A stretch of 64,000 nt of DNA, taken from contig NW_019775518.1 of assembly GCF_001039355.2 (NCBI RefSeq), positions 55,940-119,939 on the forward strand, in the 5' to 3' direction. The notes under the pieces were generated by a model. The model was not told where the DNA came from and ran no database searches. It worked only from the letters and a program-made list of their open reading frames with translations. Source of the DNA: Lingula anatina. Lineage: Eukaryota; Brachiopoda; Lingulata; Lingulida; Lingulidae. Within the stretch, counting starts at the first letter, position 1, and each line of letters starts with the position of its first letter. A program made the translations under genes and the position numbers. Positions 36,096 through 49,402 of the stretch are shown here, piece after piece.

Positions 36096-38326
36096 ACCCG
36101 TTTTCGTTGGCTCTGTCAGTTTGTTTCTAGTGCATATTTTTCTTAAAGAAAAACCAACGATACGCAAAAATTCAATTTCGTCCTTTGAAACTTAAAGTGA
36201 AAAACCTGTTTTTATAGAACCTGGCGCATACGTGATTTTGCCTAGAGTGTTTCCGGCGGTCGATGACGTGTGGTACATTGATCCACCAGTGAGCTTTTCT
36301 CCTATTGGTTCAGTTACCATGACACGGTATGATTAAAATTAGATTATCGCATACCGAGTAAAAAACACGTTTCGACTTGCACATGAAAACAGAAAATTCT
36401 TCACGCTAATTTTACCCTTCAACAGGTATGTCTGGGGCCAGTAACACTTGGTTACTTGTAACGCTTGCACAGATACTTGTAAGATCATAATTTTAACAGA
36501 ATTATTTGTCGAGGTGAAATATGGGGAACCTTGCAATTTTGTTCCTATGAATTTTTTTTCATTCGGAGTCCCATGGGGCCTAAACGTAAATTTAGCTAGA
36601 GTTCCACTTTGGCAACCTTGGCAACAATAAATATCCAAGATGGCGCCAAATTGAATAGAATTGCACACCCTTTTTCACGTCCCGGGCCCTGGATAATACC
36701 AGTATTTCAGCCCAATCATGCACTAACGATTTGTTTATAAGAAACCTTTACTGTTTGAAAACATTTTTGGTACGTTTTGACAAGTCCAAAATGGCCGCCA
36801 GTTGTTCAAACATTACACTTTTGTCTAAAATTGTCTGAAAACATTGAATTATTTCAAAGTTCAGGCATAATTTGGAGCTAACCTTAATGTTTTTTAGATA
36901 TAAAGTAGCAAAAGCATTTGAAGCTACTTAATGCACTCCATTACTGCATACACAGATGTATTAACTTTCCATTATAAATTTTCTAAAAATGTTGAATTAT
37001 ATCCCTTTTCAGTCACAGTTGTGGACTCAATACAAATTTCAGGTGTTATTTTTGGATTTGTCAAAAGCTACCAAAATGGATCGGTACATCGTCTCTCTTC
37101 AATAAGAGGAGAAATACACAAATTGGAATAAGAACCTATTCCTTTGTGTTGGTGATGTTTTGTTTTATTTGTCTCGTGTGCAGATTTCTAACCTTCAATT
37201 TCCAAGAATGGGAACAGTTTCTGCTTTTTACACCTTAGAATCAATGCATACTAGTACAGCATGTGGACTGACATCCTCAAAAGACAATAAATGATTTCAC
37301 GAAAGCTTAAGTTAACTTTAAGTTAAGTTTCTACCTGAATTGCTTCATCGATCATGCTTTTCAAGTTAATAAAGACTTTTTAAAATTCGAAACTTTCAGA
37401 AATAATGAAACAAAAAACAAGACGAAGATTGTTTTATTGGTAGAATTGACGTGCATTGAGGAAGACGGATGTGTGCATTCTAGATATTGTACACAATAAA
37501 ATAAAGTCTTGATCTTAGCATTGAATTTGGCTTTAGGCTTAATGCAGAATGGAGAATGCCACTGTCAATTGCTATCTTCTCGACAGAATCTACCTCCGGA
37601 AAGTCAGTTTACACGTCAGACGCGACGCACATATTTGTCAATATGCACCATTGCGGTATCATGGATATGATAATGTTGTTCAAACAATGTTGGATTGATC
37701 TATCAATCGTTATACTGCTGGATACTTTAACTGAACCACATAGCACTTATCGTCCCTGACTTTCTACAGACAAAAATTTCTCTGAACTGACACTGGTAAA
37801 AAAAGTTCGTTTCCAGGCGAAGAGGGCAATGGAATAATCGATCATACGTTAATTAACTTTTTTGCGCGGTTGTCTCGGTATACTTTGATCTGACCAAACA
37901 ACCGTCTCATACAGAATAGACAAAGTGCATGTTCATGTATATGAGTTTAATGCTAAACTCGTGGATACAATTATAAACACCATTGGATAGTTTTAAAGGT
38001 TTTTGTTTGTGCCATTCAAACAAGAAATTCCTCGATGCTCCGTTATAACATTATGATTACCATCCCTGATTTTGAACAACTTTAAAATGCATTATATAAA
38101 ACCACAATATATACGCCATATTGTTATTTGATATTGTTTTTGTCCAAATAGTTTTTATGTAGTGAATAGTACGAATCTTTGATTTAATTAGGATAAATTA
38201 ATTTAAATGACTGATGTTACAATAATGTACCACGGCAAACATAATCTATAGTAACTGGTACACAATTTATTAATTAAACTGTTTTAAGAGCAAACAGTTT
38301 AAAATTATTTCTCAGCTGTTGATGTT
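36096..38326. other. Spacer between copies D and E
   Basis: AT-rich, no supported gene. The short frames at 36339-36668 (-), 36931-37131 (+) and 37556-37759 (+) have no recognisable motif or splice context. Confidence 0.5.
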
Positions 38327-38490
38327 ACAAAGCAATCTGGATGTGACAGAGCATTCTGTGTTGACGCAATTTTGCTAGACGTGACAAAGCAATTGTGTTG
38401 ACAACATGCATTGCGCTAGATGTGAAAGGGCAATTGTGTCGACGCAATTGTTCTGGAAGTAACAGAGCTATTTTGTTGACCCTGGTGTGT
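38327..38490. repeat. Minisatellite related to 3708-3870, opposite orientation
   Basis: Imperfect repeats of the type gctagatgtgacaaagcaattgtgttgac. Read on the minus strand they match the unit at 3708-3870, including the neighbouring gacctcat/atgaggtc stretch. It lies about 260 bp beyond the last exon of copy E. Confidence 0.65.
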
Positions 38491-38752
38491 TACATCGGAC
38501 CTCATTTACTATCCCAAATACACTAGTTTTTACTAATACACTAATTACATTATAGCTGGGAACAATTAACACACCAAGGTAATTTTGGAAAATAATCAAC
38601 GCACAAAGAATGCTTATATTACAAATCTTTTAACACCGTGTGTCAAGCGTTCTTTACATCTCCATGTCACAGCAAATAAAGCACTTCCAGGTGCCCACGG
38701 ATTGGACAAATCAGAGGTCTGGAAGTACCACTTCTTAGATTATGGCACACTG

Positions 38753-41700
38753 TTAGACTCCAAGAAACACCTCTTCCACCATTAGGAAGGTCCCAGACCG
38801 CCAACCGGTAAATGCATTGGACCCATGATGTGAAGGGCACGTTCCGACTAACAAAGCAATGGTGACGTCACCGCGCCCGACTCCAAGACAAATGCCATCG
38901 ACTGGAAGTAAAATACGTCATTACTTCCACAGTGAATAGCGTATGCATATTAATTTGCAGCCGGTGAAATGTCAAACCCAGTAGCTTAGAGAAAATCTAT
39001 GAAGGAGATTAACATTTTTTGCTGTTGAAAATAACGATAAAATAGCCCCAACTTTATGTAGGCATGGTTCTATGTACAATATATTGTTGTCATGTCATCG
39101 AATCCAGACTAACAATTAGGCCTACTATGCACTAGAAATGGTGGACTCATGGAGGACACCTGTTCTCTTTAGATTCTGACATATCATCTTCTGATATCTA
39201 AATAACGAAGACATTGAAACAAGGCAAATCCAAGTTTGAAAATTGCCTATCCTGTAGCCTAAACACAGGTATTTACAGTTAAGTTGCCCTCACCCACTGC
39301 CGATCAAAAAGATAATTTTTGTCCTTGTAGCTCCCCACCATCCTCTTTAACATTGACCACCATATAAATAATACGTTGGCCAGCTAGCACATAAATAATA
39401 CGTTAGTCAGCTAGCACATATTAGTCAGCTAGCAATTAAATATTGCGTTAGTCAGCTAGTACATAAATAATACATTAGTCAGCTAGCACATACTATCATG
39501 AACATGCTGCTATTACTTAGGGAGCATTCCCAGACCCTACTAACTGTGGATCGATCTATCGTCAAGGGGATTCTCGTTAAATTGCAATAAACGTAAGCAG
39601 CTTAGATATATGTCACGCCTACTGAAGCTGCTAGTGATTAATTAATCATCGTTTAGAAGCTCCAGTAAGCGTGCCAGACATCTAAGCCGTTTAAGCTGAA
39701 AGCAATTTAGCGATAAACCCCTTGGAGATGGATCGATCCTGTCATATCGATCTAGGCATGGGAACCCAGTTTTATCTTCTTACCAATACCAGGAAGATGC
39801 CAATACGAAGCTGCTGCATTCTGGACGTCATTTAGATACATCACGTGCTCAATACTTCCGGGATTAGAGCACTGTGCCCCGTTAAATGTAACGGACCATC
39901 TGGCACATTTCGCGTTACCAGCAATCCGGACGTTGACGCTCCAAATGACGTGGATTCCACTGGTGCTCGACTTCTTGTTGTAAGTGATTGACTGCAATGA
40001 CCACAGATATACATCACACGTTATCCTTTATTTTCATTTGAATACGACCCGATTCCCACAGACACGCCATCGGTGTCCTTGGATCGACCCTCTGCGGGGA
40101 CTCTCCCTAAGTGCAATCAGCATAACTGAATGACGTACCTCCTTTTGTTTCCAATGCACTCGTATAATCACCATTTGTTTTCAAAGAAAATCCCCGTAGA
40201 CTTGGGTCGATCCACGTACAGCGATAGTTTCTATTGGTATTGAGCCCTTAAAGACAATGGTTTGCTTTCCAGTATTTTCTACAAGAGCTATAAAAAGGTG
40301 ACAGCAATAGAAGCTAAGTCGGTTCTGAAATATTTGCTTCCAGTGTTCCGTTGTATATAAATTTAAACATTTTTGACTATTAAAAATTAAAAATCTGTTA
40401 AAGATGCATATAAAGTCAATTTTTTGTCACAAAAACCAACCAAATGCCAGCATATAGTTTCAAGTAATATAACTAAGAGAATTACCAAAAGGCATTGTTT
40501 AATTTTACCCGAAAATGATGTTTGAACGGATTTTTCTGCTGGCATTCTAAGCTGTATGTCAATGGGGCAGGAAAGTAGGTCACGAAAGTAGGTTTAATTT
40601 ACAACCAAAAATTTAAAGAAAGGAGCAGTCTAAAGGTCTTTTATGGCTGATCGAGTGATCTATTCAGTTAATCCCTTGGCATGTCAAATTTATTTGAGTC
40701 ATATAAGAATCCAGTAGAAGTGGTTTACATGTGTTACTGGGAATCCACGCTCCACCGATGCTCGGTTTGTATGTACCTTTAAGGGGGGCTGGGTCACCAT
40801 TTCACGTGTATCGATAGTTATGGACGAAAGAGTAAATTTAAGAGTATATTAAGTTATCATCTGACCTATTATAAAAATAAACATTTAACTGTGAGGAAAT
40901 ATCTCCAGAAACCAGGCTCCGAGCCTCACATACCTGAATAGTGCCTGAATCAGCATCGCTGAATATATCATACCAATAGCCTTGCACGCGGTTGTAGAAC
41001 GGCAGGCGGATGGTGGTCCCATTGGCGGCAAGAACTGGAACACAAACATGATGATTAACAAAGAGCATGGAAACAAAGCAGAAGAAAATTCTTATTTCAT
41101 ATCAAGTGGTTTGAAAAAAATACAACTCATTAGCATGGTCTATCTTCTAAAATCAATATATAACTGTGTATTCAGAGTTAATACTCGTCCGCCATAATTG
41201 ATAGTATAGTTGAATACAAATCTGTTTCTTCAATAGATAACAAAGATATGTCACACAGCCCTAATATGTAAAAATGCACATATCCTTTTCAAATGGAAAA
41301 TGCTGATCGAATGATTTAAATTTAAAACCAATCTACAGAATTTATTTGAATTAAAAATACGGACTAACCAAATACCAGTCCTAAAAACTGATGGATATCT
41401 TATAAAATAATTCAGTAAAATTATCTTATTATCGATTCCAACCTGCACTGATATCTTGTCCAAGTCTAGTCTCTTCCACTATAAGGTGAGTTGTGGTTTT
41501 CCACCCTACGAAATAAAAATTCCGTATAAAAACCTGTGTGTGTGTGCGCGCGCCAAGAGCGAACGATGGACTCACTGAAGACATTTAATATGTGGACAAT
41601 CTATGCACATTTGAGGGTTTCTTTCGTAACTAACGTAATCATACCGACTCCATGGGAAGGTGAAACCTGCTCATCCCCCCTCTCTCTCCCATGTATATTC

Positions 41701-44700
41701 GGCATAATCATACCATCAATATATAAATTCATTGAAAATTAGGAAAAAGTTATTTCAGAAAACATTCCTTATATCTCAAACGTATTTTAGATACACGTAC
41801 AAGTAATTTGCTCATTGAAGGATAATAAACAGTTATTTCTCTCACTAAGCTAAACTTAAGTACTCATTAATTATAAAAAATAAACACATGACCGTTACCT
41901 GTCTCTGCATCGTAGGGCGGGTAACCAGAGCTTGTACAGTTTCCAACATGCAGCGTTATCACAATGGCTCCAGAACCAATACCTTCACATATCCCATTAA
42001 CTGAAATCATCCACACATGGCCGTTAGATATCATGGTTATCTGATGTTTTGTAACCTCACACAAACATGAACATGTATAGCATCGATTGTACAGATTTAA
42101 AACATTTGCCTTCTTATATATGTAAATATTACATTATGACATTATGTTTATCATCACAAGTGATACTGACTAATCTGAAGGTTACTTTTCCATACTTATA
42201 GAATATTGGTACGTGTTAAAAAGTTTTATACCAAAATATTCTATCTTGGTAATAGACATCAAATAATACATGTACAATATACCTAAACATAATGAATAAA
42301 TTAAATTCATGCGTTAGTACTCCTATTAATGATTTCTGATATGAAAGATGTGCTCATTTTTGACACTGCTAGCTGTAAGGCCAATCAGTTTTCCCGAACG
42401 TGAAAGGCAAGATAAAAATTAGATCTCCCGTATCACAATGGATGCGCAAACAGACCGTCATTTTACACTTTTTGAGGGCACAGCTTATATATATCAAAAA
42501 TCGTAAATACGAGTGTTAAAACATAAATTTCCTGCTAAATAAACATCAGAGTCACGTTATCTGTTTAGTATCACAATTAACCACAATACATACTTGACTC
42601 TGATCTCTGTATTGGAACATCCCAATACTTTAACTTACACGCAAAGCCTCGTTTCACCTGAGGCACGTGACCACCGTTAACATAGAACACCCACTCTAGG
42701 GACCCAGGGTTGGAGCATTCCACGCCGTTAAATTTGAAATACCATCGACTGCATTTCTGGTTGCCTTCCCCGTACAAATTACCACTCCAGCGAACTCGCA
42801 AAGCGGTGTCAGCTGCCCGTTTTACATAATGCGACGTCTAAAAAGGTATAAAATAGTCAGGCAATAATGATTGTTGGTACATGTATATAAGATAAACGCA
42901 CGAGAAAGTAACCGCAATAGAAAAACTTTGAACTAAGGGCGTTTTCAGAGCAGATGATCCGCGGACTACACACTTAACAAAAATAGGACTTCGTCGCGTA
43001 GGTCAAAGACCGTTAAAACATTTGCTAACTTACCGAATGTATATTTTCATTTGTTGTGTACGTGTGGGAAAGTGCAGCAAACTGTTGAATATTGAAGGCT
43101 GTTTGAGACTCACATGTGGCTGAAAGATTCAACAAAAACATTCGATAAATATAATTGAAAGTTATCTCATACTGTTCCTCTTGCGCAAATCCTCCATGGA
43201 AGATGGTGTTACATATAGCTATGACACATAATCATTTTTGCTCCTCATACCATTATGCTACATGCATAAACCTGTTCTTTTAATAAATTATCTTTGAGGG
43301 TTATGTACCTATGAGGGTAACTTCATCAATTAATTACTTAATTGTTATTTCTTCCAGACAGGTCCAGAGCAAATTGCTTTCGCTTGATCGTTTAAAAATT
43401 TGCAAAGTCACTCAACTTTTATGTTTTTTATTTGTAATATTTTCATTCATATACTATAACAAAGAATAAGATGAAGGTGGCCTACCAGGAACATGGATTT
43501 ATCTTAAAAATGTGTTTTACGTGTGAAAAATCATTAGTATACCCGATCCCGTGGTTTCCGCCACTTCTGCCATTATAAAACGCCACCTGGCCTGCCAACC
43601 CACGTAACTGTCGCGAACTGTTCCATCGCAGTCTTTGTATTTTAGGGCAATAGTTCTCGTCCCCGTACTTATCCCGTAACAGATTCCAAAAACTGGAACA
43701 AAGAGAAATTAAGGTAAAATCTCTGTTCAACCATCGGCCTATGTAAGTTAGCTGTTTTTTATCAAATCTCAAAGTCAAGGTTTTTTTTTTTTTTTGGACA
43801 AACGATCAAATGTAATATAGACATTCAAGTTAATAAAAAGTAGCCTACAGCCAAAAATAATGAGAAGGCAAACCGATTTCTATCAACCAGAGATAACAAA
43901 TATTAACATGTATGACATTAGAAGGAAAATCGATGACAGGTGTAGAATTTTTTTCAGTTTTCTAGCAGCTGCAATATGTGCACGAGACGTGAGCTTTCAT
44001 GGGGAAAATAACCAGACTTTATGACGTCAGTGGTCTTCCTCAGATTGGTGTCCTGGGCCCCGTATCTCGAAAGCATCGCGTATTGCGAATAGCTATATCA
44101 AATAGAGGCTACAATGTGTTACATTTGTATATGGGACGAGTATGGGCGACTTATGGAATCGAGACGCTTGCTCACGGTCGCAATGCCCGATGCTTTCGAG
44201 ATAGGGGCCCGGGTGCCTCTAAGACTGCATTCCCACAGATTTAGATCGATCCATCTGGATCAACCTAACTCCCTGGGGGTTCATGCTATATTGCTGTCAG
44301 TCGAGCGCGCACGGAAGTTAATAACCCCCCTTACAGCCTTTAGTAGGCGGGACAGACATTTAAGCCGGCTAATTAACTAACTCACACTCCACATGGTGGT
44401 GATAATCTTTTCTGCTTGCGTGGTACTCTGCATAGTCAATGGGGGAAGGGTTTGAACACTCAGCGCCATCTATTGTGAAGGTCCAAGACGCACAGCACCC
44501 TGCACAGTTGTAAGCAGCTCTCAGCGTCCCACTCCAGAGCAGATACAAGCCGCTGGCGTCTTTTGTCTTGGTGTAAGTAGTGCTCTATATTGATGCGACA
44601 AAAAATAAATAAATAAATAAAAATGAAAAATAATAATAATAATAAACGTCAGCAAAATTGGCAAACAAATTCATGGAATAAAGAGAAGCACAATTATTTG

Positions 44701-47700
44701 TTTTGCTTTTTACCTTTACGATTTTCAATTAAACCATATATTTATAGAATTTAATAAAATTTAGGCACAAAAGTATTAAAAACAGCACATGTAACAAAAG
44801 TAGATATGCTGAAAGATGCTTACGACGACGACCCCAGTGTCGTGAGCGTGTACGGAAGTACCTGACCACTGCTGAATATTGAACATTGGCGTCTCATCAC
44901 AGTCAGTTGATTCTCCTAGAATAAGTGGACTAATATGAAGATACAGACCCAGATGTTTTCCAAATGTTGTATTCCATAACTTTTCGGTGAAGAATCAAAT
45001 AACTACATTTCAATGTAGCCTACGTCATAACTCTAACTGTACGGTCACGTTTGGTCGGCATGCAAAGTGAAAGGTGTTAATTAATTGACGAAAAATAGGA
45101 AGATCATATGGTCAAATTTAAAAAGCTTGTTAAATTGTTTTGCTCATCTTGTTCATACAATGTGCTATAAGAAGTTTTTGCCAGTTGTTAAACCAATTGA
45201 ATGGATGAGTTTAAGTATGTGCCGTGTGTTTGCTGTCTTCAATTTCTTCACTTATTTGCAGAGTGCGATCACTGACATGTAACGTGATAATGACCCCCTC
45301 GAGTCAGTAATAGAATATCAATGTCGGATATAACTCCATATAGTAATCGATACAAGCATAATGTTATTTCTCAAATGACACAATACTTCAATCATTTTAA
45401 AATCAATTTCAATCATAAATGCACAATACTAAATTAGTTATTATATATACAGATCATGATGAAATTGTCGCTTTAACGTAAAATAAATAATGTCTTCAAA
45501 ATATACATGGATTAACACTAACAAGATGTGTTTTGTTTAAAGAAACGTTTCCAAAGATTTTACTAATTGGCCTCCTTAAACCATGGCCAAAATAAAAAAA
45601 AGAAAATAGCGATTCAGTTTTTATCCTATAGTCTTGAAAACAATACCAGTTAATTAAATTCACATACTAATATTCATAATTTTACTGAACGGCTGAATTG
45701 CAACAAAAGACATTTATCGTTGAGCTCATTTGCATAGGTAGGCCAAGCTTTTAACTAGACAGAAATGTACGTTGTCTAACAGCCTAGGCTAATGGCTCGT
45801 TGTATCGATTTGGTGCGTCGCTTTTTCGGACAAAAACAGAATTTATTGTATTTGATTGCTTCCTACGATGCTGAGTGCAAATCGAAACAAGGTGTAATAG
45901 CGTTTATTGACGTAAAGACTTTAGAAATAAGTCATGAAAAAACATACAATTAGTGAGACAAAACACGTCGTTGAATGCCAAGCGTGTAAACATTGATGTC
46001 CATTGTAAACCATTTTGGTCCACTCTAGTCCAGTTGGAACCTTTGTCCGAGTCCGAAAATTTCCGTCTCTCCAACAAAGCAACTACATCTGGCAGCCCCT
46101 TCACCATTTTTCACAATTCCATCATGATATAGTGTCCTTCTCAGATTACGGTACGTACGAACTTTTCTGAATGGTTCGATCCAAATCCGCCATGAAAAGC
46201 CTCTCGAAGTACTGAAGCCAATATCCGGTGGTAATGGAAATACGCTGTCATTGAATTAAAACAAATTACACACAAGGGTCAAATACGACACGGTGTTTGC
46301 ATGTCTGAGATATTAATTGATTAATGTACAAATTTAGTACATCGTTTGTATGAACTAATGACCAATTTCAAAAAGACAAGGACGTAGAATTTTATACTTT
46401 TCCTTTGTCTATATAAACAAACCGTCTGGAATATAATCATATTTTAAGTTTAAACTAGGTATTCGGACCAAAGGTATAGCCAAACTAAAAAGTCATATTT
46501 AACAATTTATATAAATATGACTTCAACTTTGATTATATGATTTCAGAGCGTCACATTGTCTTAATTTTAACTGTCATCTTACTTTACTTTTTGAGGCCCT
46601 GTATAATTAAAAAAGCACCGTTCTTAATCCAGAGGTGGTATAAGTAAAGAATTTAAAGAAGTTTGGAGCAATGTGCTCCGAGGAAGCATATTGAAAAAGT
46701 CACTTTTATTACATTGCATTATATGGGGAATTTTACAAACCCTGAGCCTCCAAGGTAAATCCTATCAGGCCTCATAAATGATAATTGTCGTTTGCGATAA
46801 CGAACCTCAGGTTTGTGCTCACGAACTCCAAAATTAACAACTCCAATCACGATTTTACGGCACGAGCTTAAAATCAGTGGCCACGAGTACCGTATCAAAA
46901 AGTACAAAGTATTTTGCCAACTTTCATCTGTAAATTTAAACATGCAAGCTCTCAACCCAGAACTATTATCAATATGGCGGTAGATACAAGAAACTTCCTG
47001 TTAGCCCTTTGAGAGATTCTTTGTCGTTTTTGTCACTTCTTTCACACACAAAAAAGAACTGACAATTAATGTCTTCATCGATGCTCGATCAATAGAGTGA
47101 CTATATCTTTATTGGCAAATTTTAAAAGGAGAGTGATGCTAGTTGCCGTAGATGAAATATGTGAGAGGGTGTTGAAAATGCAAGGAAACCCAGAGTTTAC
47201 ATGGATGGATTTACTCTATCATTACAAAAATAAACACAAAACAAATAAAAATCTGCTTAACAAATCGAATAGAATTTAAGTATTAGATTTTACGCCTGTA
47301 CGCATGAACAGGTGATTTTGTTCTCTGTGTGTCTTACAATCTCTCAAATATTATGTGCAACCTGTTGGTAATGTTTTCGTAATATAATACGGTACTTTTT
47401 ACTTGATGCTCATCTTAGAACTTAATCCTTTGGGTGTAACTGGTGTTTATATCTAAACTCTACCGACTATTTTATAAATGGGTTGCTTTGATTTAAATCT
47501 TGCTATCTAATGTTTCAGAGCTGCCTCTCCATTCTTCGTTGTCATTTCTTTCGCTGCTTCCAATGTATCTTTCAATTCCTCAGTGTACTGATGTTAGTAT
47601 TTGTTATCATTGAGTTCAGGGATATAGGCCTAATAACTATCTAATGATGTACACATTTCTAGTCCAAAATTCCAAAATTGAATGATAAGGAGAAAACTTT

Positions 47701-48389
47701 GTGGATTGAGGACAAGGGGTCACACGTAATGCCATCATAACGCCTGGAAGAATATCAGGCCAAGCAGTTGGATTTGTGTCGCAATATGCTCTCAGAGTTT
47801 GCGCAATTATTGAGTTTTTTCTCACAGGCTGCGTTACCTTGTGGATGCAACGCACTGGTATGGTGGCGCTTTATGCGGGGACAAATCTGAGACACAAAAC
47901 TCTGTCTGCGATCAGAAAAGAGATATGACAGACAACCGCATCTTGTATAAAGGGTATACGTCTCTGTAAAGTGCTTTAGCATCGATTATGCCTGTATCTC
48001 GAGACTCGTGTGGAAAAAGCCGTAAAACATAACAGTCTAGTGTAAAAATAATAATGATGATAAAAATAAAGAAACACTTACCCAGACAAAAAGGTTCATT
48101 AAGATCACAGTCTTCTCTACATCTACCAGAAACGAGGCACGGGGAGCCATTACAAACTGTCAGATTACTCTCGAGATCAAGATCAGTCTGTCAAATAATA
48201 AAGTATTCGTACTATGAACAAGAAACTGAGTATATATATAATCTATATGATTAAAGATAATCATGTTTTCAAATGATGTTTCAGAGGAAAGCGCGTGCGT
48301 AGTACATACATGAGCACCACAACTTCTTTAACCTCTCTCTCCCTCTCTTCCTCCTCCCCCCTCTCTCTCTCTCTCTCTCCTCCTCCCCC

Positions 48390-48420
<31 letters not shown>

Positions 48421-48819
48421 AACGGTTTGACACACGTATTTGAATATACATAAAAATAAAAAGTCGTCTTGATATATACTTACAGCCCTCGGAACAACAT
48501 TGGTTAGCATGCCTCCAGCCATTGAAACCGCATTCCCGAGCGCTGGCGAGTACTGTATTTCATCCAACAATGAACAAATCCCAGTTTGACTGTTGTAGAA
48601 TACAGAGATACAATCTGGTGAGATTTTACACATGATGATACACTCTATGTTGCTGCGTGCTTCCGTCGTGGCAAGGACGGTAGTGACATCGTAGTTTGAA
48701 GACACTTGCTTCACGTCCATGTGTGTCGGAGACGGCAAAGCTTGGCACGTGTTGATGACTTCGGCTGCTGCTGGTGGCAACGCAACGATGGCAATTCCAA
48801 AAGCAAGTAAGACAGTCAT
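38753..48819 (-). CDS. Copy E: secreted PAN/apple + three CTHRC1-like modules, 596 aa, intact
   Basis: Twelve exons: 48819-48484, 48187-48082, 44915-44824, 44584-44386, 43692-43543, 43119-43034, 42837-42639, 42000-41899, 41505-41443, 41034-40934, 39991-39784, 38901-38753. Lengths equal those of A and D and the 1791-nt join is open, ending in TAA. Signal peptide LLAFGIAIVALPPAAAEV, then the PAN-like domain, the Cys-rich exon and three modules. It is the most diverged full copy: for example ALLVGTCPSHHGSN in module 3 and DCDGTVRDSYVGWQARWRF in module 1. Intron 2 is expanded to about 3.2 kb and holds a gypsy integrase fragment. MITEs end within roughly 15 bp of the donors of exons 4 and 11. The splice sites themselves are intact, so it is likely functional. 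Confidence 0.85.
39363..39493. repeat. Minisatellite, about 31-bp unit, in intron 11 of copy E
   Basis: Roughly four imperfect copies of a unit containing gttagtcagctagcacata and ataaataata. It is not seen in the other copies. Confidence 0.8.
39521..39768. mobile_element. Palindromic MITE beside the exon 11 donor of copy E
   Basis: About 248 bp. The ends are cattcccagaccc...gatcgatc and gatcgatc...tagg.catgggaa, like the 15402-15605 family. Internal arms (cttagatatatgtcacgcct and the matching aggcgtg-type stretch with acatctaag) are also inverted. It stops about 15 bp from exon 11. Confidence 0.6.
44054..44216. mobile_element. Short foldback/MITE in intron 4 of copy E
   Basis: Inverted arms about 30 bp long: gggccccgtatctcgaaagc...cgcgtattgcga on the left and tcgcaatgcccgatgctttc...gagataggggccc on the right, with a spacer of about 90 bp. 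No coding sequence. Confidence 0.7.
44228..44373. mobile_element. Truncated MITE abutting the exon 4 donor of copy E
   Basis: Left two-thirds of the 15402-15605 family (gcattcccacagatttagat to tttaagccggct). The right end is missing. The break is about 12 bp from the exon 4 splice donor (GTGAG at 44381-44385). Confidence 0.65.
44916..47619. other. Expanded intron 2 of copy E
   Basis: No supported gene. It holds the PPPPDIGFS-related remnant near 46205-46260 and AT-rich sequence. Short frames such as 45904-46107 (-) and 46719-46955 (-) have no known motif. Confidence 0.45.
47620..47982 (-). mobile_element. Ty3/gypsy integrase fragment in intron 2 of copy E
   Basis: The minus strand encodes SDRRQSFVSQICPRIKRHHT, SALHPQGNAACEK and then, in another frame, TAWPDILPGVMMALR. 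These are the core and C-terminal landmarks of a retroviral-type integrase of a gypsy element. At least one frameshift near 47840 and stops make it inactive. No LTRs are visible. Confidence 0.75.
48332..48420. repeat. (TC)n low-complexity tract in intron 1 of copy E
   Basis: Pyrimidine tract of TC and C runs about 60-150 bp inside the exon 1 donor. A short version, ctctctctctctc, occurs in copy D near 35601. Confidence 0.9.
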
Positions 48820-49364
48820 CTTTACTTGAATATGGAGTTATTAATAAAAACAACGTCTTAAAAAAAACAAAAACTGGTGAAGCCAAAAAGTGTTTTAACT
48901 GATAACTCCACTGGATAAAAAGCGGCTGTTGGAACCAGTTTTCGTGGGCGATTTGAACTTTGGCTATTCTTCTCCAATGCAGAGTATACGTAAAGCAACC
49001 ACGCCACGAATAACCAACTTTAGGCCTACGATTGGTCACGTGCGTTCTCTAATCCATACAGTGGAAATTGGATTTTTAAAGAATTTCTAACTTAAATGTG
49101 GATGACTGTTTTTCCGGCAGTCGATGGCATGAACAATTACCTCGGAAGTCACGACAAAAGAGCGTGTATGCTATCCCGAACTTCGATTAACTCTTCTCCC
49201 TGTGTATTAAAAAAATCTATACCTGGAATATTTTAGACTTGGATCATGCCATATGAGTAAAGAACAAACTCTTTAGTTTAATCGTAAAATTTTAACTCCT
49301 CAAATATTACATCCTGTTATACAATGCCATATTACTTTGGTTTATCTAGCATAATAAATTTTCT

Positions 49365-49402
<38 letters not shown>

